Part shown: positions 45,611 to 55,300 of the stretch, one piece after another | Layout: each line of letters starts with the position of its first letter | Position numbering within the stretch: the first letter of the stretch is position 1 | Source of the DNA: Puniceibacterium confluentis | GTDB taxonomy: Bacteria; Pseudomonadota; Alphaproteobacteria; Rhodobacterales; Rhodobacteraceae | Direction of reading: 5' to 3' | Length of the DNA stretch: 64,000 nucleotides | Assembly (NCBI RefSeq): GCF_007923445.1 | Contig: NZ_VOJI01000007.1 | Coordinates: 1-64,000, forward strand | Translations under genes and position numbers: made by a program | Notes under the pieces: model-generated | What the model was told of the DNA's origin: nothing | The model's database searches: none | The model's input: only the letters and a program-made list of their open reading frames with translations

Positions 45611-48568
45611 ATGCGCCTGGGTCCTTCGTTCATTGGCGCAGTGGCGCTGGTCCTGCTGAGTGTCACCGCCGGCCGCGCCGAAGAGCGTGACGCGGTTCGT
45701 GTTTACATGTTTGCCAACAGTCTGGTGCACTACCTCGAGGGTGGGGCAGACACCAACGTTCCGGTCTGGTTGCAGCGGCTGGCCCGGGCCGATGGCCGGG
45801 TTCTGGCCGTGGATGGCCAGTGGGGCACGCTGCGCGACTTTACCCGCACCCTGCCGCCCGCGCCGAACTGGAGCATCGCCGGTGTGCCAGCGGCAATCCC
45901 CCGCGGCCGAGACTTTGCCAGTGCCGGGATCGACACGGTTCTGATCAACCCGACGAATTTCATCCAGTATCAGTCGGCGGACCGGCCCTATGACGGCGAC
46001 AATCCTGCGGGCGCCACACCGGTGACGGCCACGCTTGGGCTGCTGGACTGGATCGCCGGTGCCGCGCCGCAGGCCCGGGTGATCGTCTACGAGGGGTGGT
46101 CAGACATGGCCGGGCGGATCCGCCGCTTTCCCCCGTCCCGGTCGGAGCTTGCCGATTACCACACCTTCAACCAGGGCGCGTATCAGGACTGGTACGTCGA
46201 CTATGTCGCGCATCTGCGCGAGCAGCGGCCCGGACAGGACATTTCCCTGTTGCCCGTCTCGTCGACCCTGTCGTCTCTGATGCAGGACGGGCCGCTGGCG
46301 GATCTGGATGCCACGGTGTTTTATTCCGATGACGCCCCGCATGGCACCGCCAACCTGTATTTCCTTGCTGCCCTCGTGACCTATGCCGGGCTTTATCACG
46401 CGCCGCCACCCGCCGATTTTGAGGTCCCCGACACCCTTCACCCTCGGATCGCGGCGCACTACGGCGCACTGCGCCAGCATATCTGGGACCGCATCAGCCC
46501 GGGCCTGACGCAGGCCTTCGCGCCGACGCCGCGCGACAGCGCCACATCGGTGGACAGGGCGGCGCTACAGCCTGCGGCCACGGACACCGGCGCGCCCGGC
46601 GCGGAAACAGCGGCGGTGATGCCCGTCGCCGGGCCCGACAGCCGCCGGGATATTCCGGCGCTTGCGATGGGGTTGAACGGCATTTCGGATTGGTCGACGC
46701 AACATCCGTTTCTGGATCTGATGAAAACCGCCCGGCCCTGGGTCGGGCACCTGCCCGGGCAGTGGGGGGGCGTGGGCGCGGAGGAGCTGCGCGCCGGGGG
46801 CCATCTGTCGCCCGAAGGCTGGCCGCTGCGCATGCCTCCGGGTGTCGACCGGCTCGAAGCGGTCCTGTTGACCGATCAACCGGTCGAGGCGGTGCATCTG
46901 CGCGGGGATTATGTGCTGCGGTACGACGGAGAGGCGCAGATCAGCCTGACCGGTCGGGCCAGCCGGGTCCACAGGACTCCGGGGCAGATCAGCTTTCACT
47001 ACGAACCCGGCGAAGGTCTGGTGGGTGTCTCGCTGAGTGCGGTCAACGAGGCCGACCCGATCCGCAACATCCGCATCCTGCGGCAGGACATGCTGCCGCT
47101 GTGGGAAACGGGCGTGCTCTTCAATCCCGACTGGATCGCCCGCATCAGGGACCTGCGCGCCGTGCGCTTCATGGACTGGATGTTCACCAACGGCGCCTCG
47201 GCCAAATCCTGGGAGGACCGTCCCAGAGTCAGCGATTACACCTATGCCGCGCGCGGCGTGCCGGTGTCGGTGATGCTGGCACTGGCCAACCAGATCGGCG
47301 CCGATCCCTGGTTTTCCGTACCGCACATGGCGGATGACGCTTATGTCCGCGCCTTCGCGACGCAGGTGCGCGACACCCTGGATCCGCGGCTCAAGGTCTA
47401 TGTGGAATACTCCAACGAGGTTTGGAATTTCCTGTTTCCACAGGCCCATTGGGCCGGAGAGCAGGCCGTCGCGCGCTGGGGCGAGAGTGAAACCGGCTGG
47501 ATGCAGTTCTATGGTCTGCGCGCCGCACAGGTGATGGACATCTGGACCGGGGTGTTCGGAGCCGAAGCCGAGGATCGGCTGGTGCGGGTGATTTCGACCC
47601 ACACCGGCTGGCCGGGGCTGGAGGAGTCGGTTCTGCAATCGCCGCTCGGGTTTCTGGAACTGGGGCACATGCCGCAGGACAGCTTTGATGCCTACGCCGT
47701 CAGCGGATACTTTGGCCATGAGATCGGCGGGCCGGACATGGCGGCGCAGCTTGGCGGCTGGCTGGACGCTTCGGAAGCGCAGGCGCGGCAGGATGGCGCA
47801 GCGCAGGGCCTGCGCCGGGTTGCCTTGCGCGAGTATGTCAGCGCGCACCGGTTCGACGGTGCCATCGAACCGGTCATCGGGGCGCTGCGCGACGGATCGG
47901 TGCGGGAAATCCTGACCGAGATCTGGCCCTATCATGCCGACGTCGCCCGCAAGTCCGGACTGGAGCTGATCATGTATGAGGGCGGCAGTCATGTCACCGC
48001 CCATGGCGATACGGTGAACGACGACCGGCTGACCGGGTTTTTCACCATGCTCAACTACACACCACAGATGGCGGCGCTGTACGGCGACCTGTTGACCGGC
48101 TGGAGCGCGGCGGGTGGGCACCTTTTCAACGCCTTTGTCGATGTCGCGGCCCCCGGCAAATGGGGCAGCTGGGGGGCGCTGCGGCACTTGAGCGATGCCA
48201 ATCCGCGCTGGGACGCGCTGATGGCCTTTGACGTCGCCGCGCCGGATGGTTGGGAACACCGGGACGCCGCTGCTTTCGCGGACGGTGTGCTGCTGTATTC
48301 CGGCGCGGTTGCCGCTCGGCTGGAGGGCACCGCGCAAGAGGATATCCTGATCGGCGGACCTGGTGCGGATACGCTGGTCTCGGGGGGCGGTGCGGATCAC
48401 CTGAACGGCGCCGAGGGGCAGGATCTGGCGATCCTGCCGGGGCAGCCGTCTGATTACGAGATCACCACGGACGGTGCACGTACGCTGGCCCGCGGCCCGG
48501 ACGGCGTGACCACCCTGATGCATATCGAAGCCGTGCAGTTTGCAGGAGCTAAGCCTGACGGGCAGTGA
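45611..48568 (+). CDS. Secreted chimera: SGNH-like domain, clan-A glycosidase-like domain, RTX motif
   Basis: The 985-residue protein starts with a Sec signal peptide (cleavage after GRA, near 23). The N-terminal domain has an SGNH-hydrolase-like serine block FANSL (Ser37) and a matching DDAPH block (Asp241, His244). The middle resembles clan-A glycosidase barrels (VRFMDWMFTNGAS, YVEYSNEVWNF with Glu603, LIMYEGGSH with Glu790); by analogy these two glutamates could be acid/base and nucleophile. One short RTX repeat follows (about 907-945; GGPGADTLVSGGGADHLNGA). A Sec signal with an RTX tail is odd, since RTX proteins usually leave by type I export. It lies at the head of the glycosyltransferase locus; a role in cutting or deacylating an extracellular polymer is inferred. 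Substrate unknown. Confidence 0.7.
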   Translation: MRLGPSFIGAVALVLLSVTAGRAEERDAVRVYMFANSLVHYLEGGADTNVPVWLQRLARADGRVLAVDGQWGTLRDFTRTLPPAPNWSIAGVPAAIPRGRDFASAGIDTVLINPTNFIQYQSADRPYDGDNPAGATPVTATLGLLDWIAGAAPQARVIVYEGWSDMAGRIRRFPPSRSELADYHTFNQGAYQDWYVDYVAHLREQRPGQDISLLPVSSTLSSLMQDGPLADLDATVFYSDDAPHGTANLYFLAALVTYAGLYHAPPPADFEVPDTLHPRIAAHYGALRQHIWDRISPGLTQAFAPTPRDSATSVDRAALQPAATDTGAPGAETAAVMPVAGPDSRRDIPALAMGLNGISDWSTQHPFLDLMKTARPWVGHLPGQWGGVGAEELRAGGHLSPEGWPLRMPPGVDRLEAVLLTDQPVEAVHLRGDYVLRYDGEAQISLTGRASRVHRTPGQISFHYEPGEGLVGVSLSAVNEADPIRNIRILRQDMLPLWETGVLFNPDWIARIRDLRAVRFMDWMFTNGASAKSWEDRPRVSDYTYAARGVPVSVMLALANQIGADPWFSVPHMADDAYVRAFATQVRDTLDPRLKVYVEYSNEVWNFLFPQAHWAGEQAVARWGESETGWMQFYGLRAAQVMDIWTGVFGAEAEDRLVRVISTHTGWPGLEESVLQSPLGFLELGHMPQDSFDAYAVSGYFGHEIGGPDMAAQLGGWLDASEAQARQDGAAQGLRRVALREYVSAHRFDGAIEPVIGALRDGSVREILTEIWPYHADVARKSGLELIMYEGGSHVTAHGDTVNDDRLTGFFTMLNYTPQMAALYGDLLTGWSAAGGHLFNAFVDVAAPGKWGSWGALRHLSDANPRWDALMAFDVAAPDGWEHRDAAAFADGVLLYSGAVAARLEGTAQEDILIGGPGADTLVSGGGADHLNGAEGQDLAILPGQPSDYEITTDGARTLARGPDGVTTLMHIEAVQFAGAKPDGQ

Positions 48569-49895
48569 TGCCGCCGGAGGCGCCATTCGGGACGGGAGCG
48601 GCCACCCGGGCGATTTCGGCCGCAAGCGCCGCCGCGCCGGCCTTTGTGGTAAATCGGGCCTCGATCCGCGCCCGGCCGCCTGCCGACAGGCGCACCGCAG
48701 AGTCGGGGTCGTTGGCCAGATCGCGGATCGCCTGGGCCATGGCGCGGGGATTGCGCGGCGGCACGAGTTTTCCCGACACCGCATCGACGATCAGTTCCGG
48801 CACGCCGCCGGCCTCGGTGCCGATGGTGGGCACAGCGCAGGCCATTGCCTCCATGTAGGCGACACCCAAAGGTTCGTGCCAGCTGGCAAGCGCAAAGACA
48901 TGGGCTTCGAAAAGCTTGTCACGCACTGTGTCGGCGCTGACGGCGCCCAGCAGTTTGACATGGTCGCGCAGATGCAGATCCTTGAGCGTCTTTTCCAGCA
49001 CCGGGCGATACCCCGTGCCGCCGGCATCATCCTCGCCGGCAATTTCAAGCCGCACGTCCACGCCCTGATCCAGCAGCAGCCGCATGGCCTGCATCAGGTC
49101 CTGATGCCCCTTGACCACATTCAGCCGCCCGCAGCTGAACACCTTGACCGGCTTGCCGTGCACGGGCGGCACATAAGGCGCGGGACGGCGCAGAACGTCG
49201 ATGTCCACCCCCATCGGCTGCACCACCAGCCGGTCGGGCAAATACCCGGCAAGCGACTCCTGCACCTCTGCCAGAAGCTGCTCGGTGATGATGGTGGCAA
49301 AGGCGGCGCGCTGCCATTTGAAGCGCTGGCCGGGGCCGTAATCCGACAGCGGACCGTGCAGGGTCAGCGAATAGGACGGCCCCCCCATGCGCTGTGCCAG
49401 GGCCGCGATGATCGCCGCCCGGCCGCAGGAGTGCACATGGACGTGGTCGAGCTCCTGCGCCCGCGCGTGGTGCAGCAGTTGCTGGGCTGCCGACAGGGTC
49501 AGCGTCACGTCCCTGGCGAATGTCGCCCCCCCCTGCGCCATCCAGAGCGGCAGGCCGCGCGGTGTCAGGCGACCGATCGCGGCGAACATGGCCGACACGT
49601 CGGGCTTGCCCAGATAGGTCGTGCGCGCGATCGCCTCTTGTGACCAGCCATGCGAAATCAGCTTGTGCGGCGGCAGCGTCGTCGACAGAATGTCGACGTG
49701 GTGACCCAGAGCCTGGAGCGCCTGAATTTCACGCCAAAAAAAGATGTGGGTCTGTCCCGGAAATTGCGGCACAAGATACCCGATCCGCAAAGGATGTCCC
49801 AAACCGTCGGCCTCTGATGATTTCCCGCCGCAGCAGCGCGACATCTGGTGACAAATTTTAGACGTTTTCATCATTTGGCCATAGTTAGCAGTCAT
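48549..49895 (-). CDS. Glycosyltransferase family 4 (WcaL-like)
   Basis: The protein (up to 448 residues) has a GT-B fold: an N-terminal Rossmann start (LRIGYLVPQFPGQTHIFFWR) about 35 residues in, the VHVHSCGRAAIIAALAQRMG and SLTLHGPLSD region, and the C-terminal donor site KVFSCGRLNVVKGHQDLMQA, then HEPLGVAYMEAMACAVPTIG with the EAxGGVPEL motif. It resembles colanic-acid-type WcaL transferases. Its 3' end overlaps the secreted chimera's stop region by 20 bases (convergent). Which ATG is used is not settled: 49895, 49874 and 49844 all lack a clear ribosome-binding site. Confidence 0.85.
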   Translation of the reverse strand: MTANYGQMMKTSKICHQMSRCCGGKSSEADGLGHPLRIGYLVPQFPGQTHIFFWREIQALQALGHHVDILSTTLPPHKLISHGWSQEAIARTTYLGKPDVSAMFAAIGRLTPRGLPLWMAQGGATFARDVTLTLSAAQQLLHHARAQELDHVHVHSCGRAAIIAALAQRMGGPSYSLTLHGPLSDYGPGQRFKWQRAAFATIITEQLLAEVQESLAGYLPDRLVVQPMGVDIDVLRRPAPYVPPVHGKPVKVFSCGRLNVVKGHQDLMQAMRLLLDQGVDVRLEIAGEDDAGGTGYRPVLEKTLKDLHLRDHVKLLGAVSADTVRDKLFEAHVFALASWHEPLGVAYMEAMACAVPTIGTEAGGVPELIVDAVSGKLVPPRNPRAMAQAIRDLANDPDSAVRLSAGGRARIEARFTTKAGAAALAAEIARVAAPVPNGASGGITARQA

Positions 49896-49951
49896 GGCGA
49901 TGCGCGGGAGGCAGTGAATTTTTAGAATGTGTGGCCCGTTTGGTACGATCC

Positions 49952-50806
49952 ATGAATGATCCCCTTGCCGACAGAGTCCCGTTGCTGTCCGTCATCCTGC
50001 CTGCCAGCAACGAAGAAGCCCTGATCGGGGCCTGTCTCGGGGCGGTCCTGGCCACGGACTGGAGCGCCCCGTTCGAGGTGGTCGTGGTCGCCAACGGCTG
50101 CCGGGATCGCACGGTTTCCGTGGCGCGGGCGATGGCGTCGGACTTTGCCGCACGCGGGTGCGCGCTTCGGGTGCTCGACCTGGCAGCGGGTGGCAAACTT
50201 GGTGCGCTCAATGCCGGTGACGCCGCCGCGCGCGCCGATGTCAGGGTCTATCTGGATGCCGACGTGATCCTGGGGCGGCGGGTTCTGCCCGAGCTGCATG
50301 CCGCTTTGGACGCGGCGGCGCCGCGTTATGCCAGCGGCACGGTCCGCATTCCGCGGCCAGAGACACTGGCCAGCCGCGCCTATGCACGGATCTATACCCA
50401 GGTGCCCTTCATGACTCATGGCGTTCCGGGCTGCGGGTTGTTCGCGACAAACGCGGCGGGTCGGGCCCGCTGGGGTGACTGGCCCGACATCATCTCGGAC
50501 GACACCTTTGTGCGGTTGAACTTTGCGCCCGGCGAACGGCACGAAGTGGCGGCCGCATACGACTGGCCGCTGGTAGAGGGCTGGTCCAATCTGGTGCGGG
50601 TCCGGCGCCGTCAGGACATCGGAGTTCGGGAGGTGGCAAAGCTCTATCCCGAGCTGATGCGCAACGACGACAAGCCGGCGTTTCCGATCCGGCGCAAGAT
50701 TGCGCTTGCCCTGCGCGATCCCCTGGGGTTTGCCGTCTATGCGGGTGTCGCCCTTCTGGTGCGGCTGACCCCTGGGCAGGCCGCCGATTGGAGCCGAGGA
50801 AGATGA
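49952..50806 (+). CDS. Glycosyltransferase family 2
   Basis: The 284-residue GT-A enzyme has the N-terminal nucleotide-binding strand SVILPASNEEALIGACLG, the DxD metal site in RVYLDADV, and the acceptor-side motif ISDDTFVRLNF. A C-terminal hydrophobic helix (GFAVYAGVALLVRL) may attach it to the membrane. It uses a nucleotide sugar to extend an exported glycan or glycolipid. GTG 49931 is an upstream alternative; ATG 49952 gives the better N-terminus. It is divergent from the GT4 gene and overlaps the flippase gene by four bases (ATGA). Confidence 0.85.
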   Translation: MNDPLADRVPLLSVILPASNEEALIGACLGAVLATDWSAPFEVVVVANGCRDRTVSVARAMASDFAARGCALRVLDLAAGGKLGALNAGDAAARADVRVYLDADVILGRRVLPELHAALDAAAPRYASGTVRIPRPETLASRAYARIYTQVPFMTHGVPGCGLFATNAAGRARWGDWPDIISDDTFVRLNFAPGERHEVAAAYDWPLVEGWSNLVRVRRRQDIGVREVAKLYPELMRNDDKPAFPIRRKIALALRDPLGFAVYAGVALLVRLTPGQAADWSRGR

Positions 50807-52170
50807 GCGCAGTCCTGTTTGCCAAGTTCAGCGGCACGTCCCTGACGGCCCGCGCGCTGCGCAGTTCGTTTCTGACGCTGGGCGGCTTTGGCTTCAGCCA
50901 GATCGTGCGGCTGGCCTCGAACCTGATCCTCACGCGGCTGCTGTTTCCCGAGGCCTTCGGGATGATGGCGCTGGTGATGGTGGTGATGCAGGGACTGATG
51001 AATTTCTCGGACGTCGGTGTCACCCCCGCCATCATGCAGAGCAAGCGGGGCGACGACAGGGATTTTCTTGACACCGCCTGGACCATTCAGGTGGTGCGCG
51101 GTTTCTGCCTCTGGGCGGTTGCCTGTCTGCTGGCCTGGCCGATGTCGCTGTTTTACGACGAACCGCTGCTGATGTGGATCGTGCCGGTGTCGGCGGTGAC
51201 GCTGATCATCGCCGGGTTCAACCCGACGCGGCTGGACACCGCCAACCGGCACCTGATGCTGGGCCGGGTGACGTTCCTGGACGTGTTTGTCCAGCTGTCC
51301 GGCGTGGTCAGCGCGGTGCTGCTGGCCTGGACCACCGGATCGGTCTGGGCACTGGTGATCAGCGGCCTCATCAGCCAGACGGTTCAGCTGGTGCTTTATA
51401 CCCGGTTCCTGCCCGGCGATCACAACCGCCTGCGCTGGGAACGTGCGGCGGCGGACGAGTTGATCAATTTCGGCAAGTGGATCTTTCTGTCCACCGTCTG
51501 CGGCTTTTTCATCAGCCAGGGTGACAAGATCATCGTCGGAAAATACCTGCCGCTCGACCTCTTCGGGGTCTATAACATCGGCTATTTCCTGGCGAGCTTT
51601 CCGCTGCTTCTCGGGGGCATGATGACCCGCAAGGTTCTGATCCCGATTTACCGCGAACGCCCGCCGCGCGACAGCCGCCGCAACTTCATCGAGCTGCGCA
51701 AGATGCGCTGTGTGGTCACCGGTGCGCTGCTGCTGCTGGTCGCGGTGTTTGCCACGCTGGGGGTCTGGCTGGTCGAGGTCATGTATGATGCCCGCTATGC
51801 CGCAGCCGGGGCCATCGTGGTGGTGCTGGCCTGCATGCAGATGCCGCAGATCCTTGTCCTGACCTATGATCAGGCGGCGCTGGCGGCGGGGGATTCACGG
51901 CGGTTCTTTGTGCTGGCGCTGGCCCGCGCGACGCTGATGGTCGCCTGCCTGCTGGTCGGACTCGAGTTCGCCGGGCTGATCGGTGCCGTGGTCGCGCAGG
52001 GGGTGGCCACGGTGCTGGCGTACCCGGTGGTGGTCTGGCTGTCACTGCGCACCGGCGCCTGGGACCCGCTGCATGATCTGGGATTTGCCGTGGCCGGCGC
52101 GGCACTGGCGGCCGGGGCGCTGTGGTGGAACTGGTCCGCAGTCATCGCATTGGCCGGGGCGGCGGCCTGA
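50803..52170 (+). CDS. Wzx-like oligosaccharide flippase (MOP superfamily)
   Basis: The 455-residue membrane protein has about 12-14 predicted helices and the polysaccharide-synthesis flippase pattern: RSSFLTLGGFGFSQIVRLAS, NLILTRLLFPEAFGMMALV, then GFFISQGDKIIVGKYLPLDL and FGVYNIGYFLASFP. It would move a lipid-linked glycan or glycolipid to the outer leaflet. The ATG at 50803 has GAGGAAG upstream and overlaps the GT2 stop. The nearby hairpin at 52189 probably ends this message or weakens read-through into the PKS gene. Confidence 0.88.
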   Translation: MSAVLFAKFSGTSLTARALRSSFLTLGGFGFSQIVRLASNLILTRLLFPEAFGMMALVMVVMQGLMNFSDVGVTPAIMQSKRGDDRDFLDTAWTIQVVRGFCLWAVACLLAWPMSLFYDEPLLMWIVPVSAVTLIIAGFNPTRLDTANRHLMLGRVTFLDVFVQLSGVVSAVLLAWTTGSVWALVISGLISQTVQLVLYTRFLPGDHNRLRWERAAADELINFGKWIFLSTVCGFFISQGDKIIVGKYLPLDLFGVYNIGYFLASFPLLLGGMMTRKVLIPIYRERPPRDSRRNFIELRKMRCVVTGALLLLVAVFATLGVWLVEVMYDARYAAAGAIVVVLACMQMPQILVLTYDQAALAAGDSRRFFVLALARATLMVACLLVGLEFAGLIGAVVAQGVATVLAYPVVVWLSLRTGAWDPLHDLGFAVAGAALAAGALWWNWSAVIALAGAAA

Positions 52171-52188
52171 GCAGGGCCAGACCGGGTG

Positions 52189-52226
52189 GCCCCGACAATG
52201 CCGCCGTTCGGCGGTATTGTCGGGGC
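52189..52226 (+). terminator. Strong 17-bp hairpin between flippase and PKS genes
   Basis: The stem runs from GCCCCGACAATGCCGCC (52189-52205) to GGCGGTATTGTCGGGGC (52210-52226), closed by GTTC, with one G-T pair. It starts 18 bases after the flippase stop. It is followed by GCGGGAAAC, not a T-run. A terminator or a processing/stability element is likely; it is 121 bases before the PKS start. Confidence 0.6.
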
Positions 52227-52346
52227 GCGGGAAACAGCGGCAGCGCGAATGCCGCGAAAATCGGGCTTTATTGCGGGGATGTCTAAAATCTGCCGCAATT
52301 CATCCCCATTTCCGGACTATCCGGGCAGTGTTTACGAGGCGGGATT

Positions 52347-55300
52347 GTGTATATGTCGGCAGATCTGGAACAGGCGACTTCAGGTGATACGGACATCGCT
52401 ATCGTCGGCATGGCCGCCCACCTGCCAGGCGCCGCCAACATCGCCGAATACTGGCGCAATCTGCGCGACGGAGTCTCGTCGATCCGGCGCCTTTCCGAAG
52501 AGGACCTGCGCGACGCCGGGGAATCGCCCGGGCTGATCCGACACAAGAATTATGTCCCCTTTGCGGCGCCGCTGGACGGGTTCGAGCTGTTTGATGCCGA
52601 GTTCTTCGGCTTCAGTCCGAAAGAAGCGGCTATCATGGACCCGCAGCACCGCCAGTTTCTGGAAACCGCCTGGGAGGCGCTGGAAAACGCCGGGCATGTG
52701 CCGGACAATTTCGACGGCTCGGTGGGCGTCTTTGCCGGCTGCGGCATGGGCAGCTACTTCTACTTCAATGTCTGCTCGAACCCGGATCTGGTGGACAACA
52801 CCGGGATGTTCCTGCTGCGCCACACCGGCAATGACAAGGATTTCATGACCACCCGGGCCAGTCATGTGTTCGACCTGCACGGCCCGTCGATCAACCTTCA
52901 GACCGCCTGTTCGACCTCGCTGGTGGCCACCCATTACGCTGCGCAGGCGCTGCTGAACGGCGAATGTGACATGGCACTGGCGGGGGGCGTGACCATCGAA
53001 CTGCCACAGGGCCGCGGTTATCTCTACAAGGAAAACGAGATTCTGTCGCCGGACGGCGCCTGCCACGCCTTTGACCATCGGGCGCAGGGCACGGTCTTTG
53101 GGTCGGGTGCGGGTGTGGTGGTGTTGCGCCGACTGGCCGACGCCGTGGCCGACGGCGACCACATCTGGGCGGTGATCAAGGGGACGGCGGTCAACAATGA
53201 CGGCGCGGCCAAGGCGGGTTACCTTGCGCCGTCGGTCGACGGTCAGGCGCAGGCGATTGCCGAGGCGCAGGCCGTGGCGGGGGTGAGTGCCGACACGGTG
53301 GATTATGTCGAATGCCATGGCACCGGCACCTATCTCGGCGACCCGATCGAGGTGGCCGCCCTGACCCAGGCCTTCCGCGAAACCACCGACGCTGCGGATT
53401 TCTGCCGCCTTGGCTCGGTCAAGACCAACATCGGTCACCTTGACACGGCCGCCGGCGTGGCCTCGTTGATCAAGACCAGTCTGGCGCTGCACAACCGCCA
53501 GATGCCACCCTCGCTGGGCTATGAGGCGCCGAACCCGGCGATTGCCTTTGACGGATCGCCGTTTCGCGTCAACGACCGGCTGTCCGACTGGCCGCGCCGC
53601 GGCGGTCCGCGCCGCGCCGGCGTCAACAGTCTCGGGGTTGGCGGCACCAACGCCCATGCCGTGCTGCAAGAGGCGCCCGACCGCGCCGCGTCAGAGGCCA
53701 GCGACTGGCCCTTTCAGATCCTGACCCTGTCGGGGCGCAGCAAGCAGGCGCTGGACGACAATGCCCGCCGTCTTTCGGCGCATCTGCGCGCCAACCCGGA
53801 CCAGCCGCTGGCCGATGTGGCCTTTACGCTCAAGGAAGGGCGCCGCGCCTTTGAAAAGCGCCGGATCATCGTCGCGGAAACGGCGCAGGAGGCCGCGCGC
53901 CTGCTGGATGAGGACACCCCGCGCCGGGTTCACAGCCACAGCGCGCTGGATGCGCCTGACGTCGCCTTCCTGTTTCCCGGCGGGGGGGCGCAATACGTCG
54001 GCATGGCCCGGGATCTGTATGAAACCGAGCCGGTCTTTGCCGATTGGATGGATCGCGGTCTCGAGGTTCTGGCCGAGATTGACGACGCCGATATCCGCGG
54101 CCTCTGGCTGCCCGCAGAAGAGGACCGCCAGCAGGCGGATGCCGCCCTGACGCGGCCCTCGCTGCAACTGCCGCTGATCATGATCGTCGAATATGCGCTG
54201 GCCCGGCTCTGGATGAGCTGGGGCGTTCAGCCGGCCGCTCTTGCCGGGCATTCCATGGGCGAAAACACCGCCGCCTGCGTGGCCGGCGTGCTGTCGTTCG
54301 AGGATTGCATCGGCCTTGTCCACCTGCGCGGACGGCTGTTTGATACCGTGCCTGCGGGTGGCATGCTTTCGGTCGGACTTCCGGCGGACCGGCTGCGCCC
54401 GATGCTCGGGGACGATCTGGACCTCGGGGCCGTCAATGCGCCCGAGCTCAGTGTCGCATCGGGGCCTCAGGCCGCGCTGGACGCGCTTGAGGAACAGCTG
54501 AAGGCGCAGGATATCGAGTGTCGGCGTATCCCCATCGACATTGCCGCGCATTCGCGGATGCTGGCCCCGATCCTGCATGAATTCCGGGCCTATCTTCTGT
54601 CCATCGACCTGAGCCCGCCAAGGATCCCGCTGACATCCAACCGCACCGGACTGATGATGACCGACGCCCAGGCCACCAGCCCGGACTACTGGGTCGAACA
54701 CCTGCGCGGCACGGTGCATTTTGCCGACTGCATCGGCGCACTTGCGCAGGACAACCGCATCTTTCTCGAGGTGGGACCGGGCAAGGCGCTGTCCGCGCTG
54801 GCCCGCCAGCACGGTGCGGTGCCGGGGCAGCAGGTGCTGTCGTCGCTGCGCCACCCGGACGAGGATATCAGCGACGACCGGTATCACCTTGAAACCCTTG
54901 GCCGCCTCTGGGCACTGGGCGCCGATGTCGACTGGACACAGATCTGGGGTACGGCGCGGCGGAACCGTGTGCCGCTGCCGACCTATGCCTTTCAGCGGGC
55001 CCCCTATTTCATCGAACCCGGCACGGCGCAGACCGAAGCCGCGCCGCAATACCTGATGCGCAGCGACGATGTCGCCGGGTGGGGCTGGCAGCCGGTCTGG
55101 CGCCCCCGCAGCGCCGAGATCGACGTCGATGTCGCGCACAATCTGGCGGATGCAGAGCCGCAGACTTGGCTGATGTTCATGGATGATGCGGGCATCGCGC
55201 AGGACTGTGCAGCGCTGTTGCGCGGTGCGGGCCATTCGGTGGTCGAGGTGCGGCCCGGAGACACGTTTTCCTGCCTCGATGACGAGTCCTATGTGATCGC

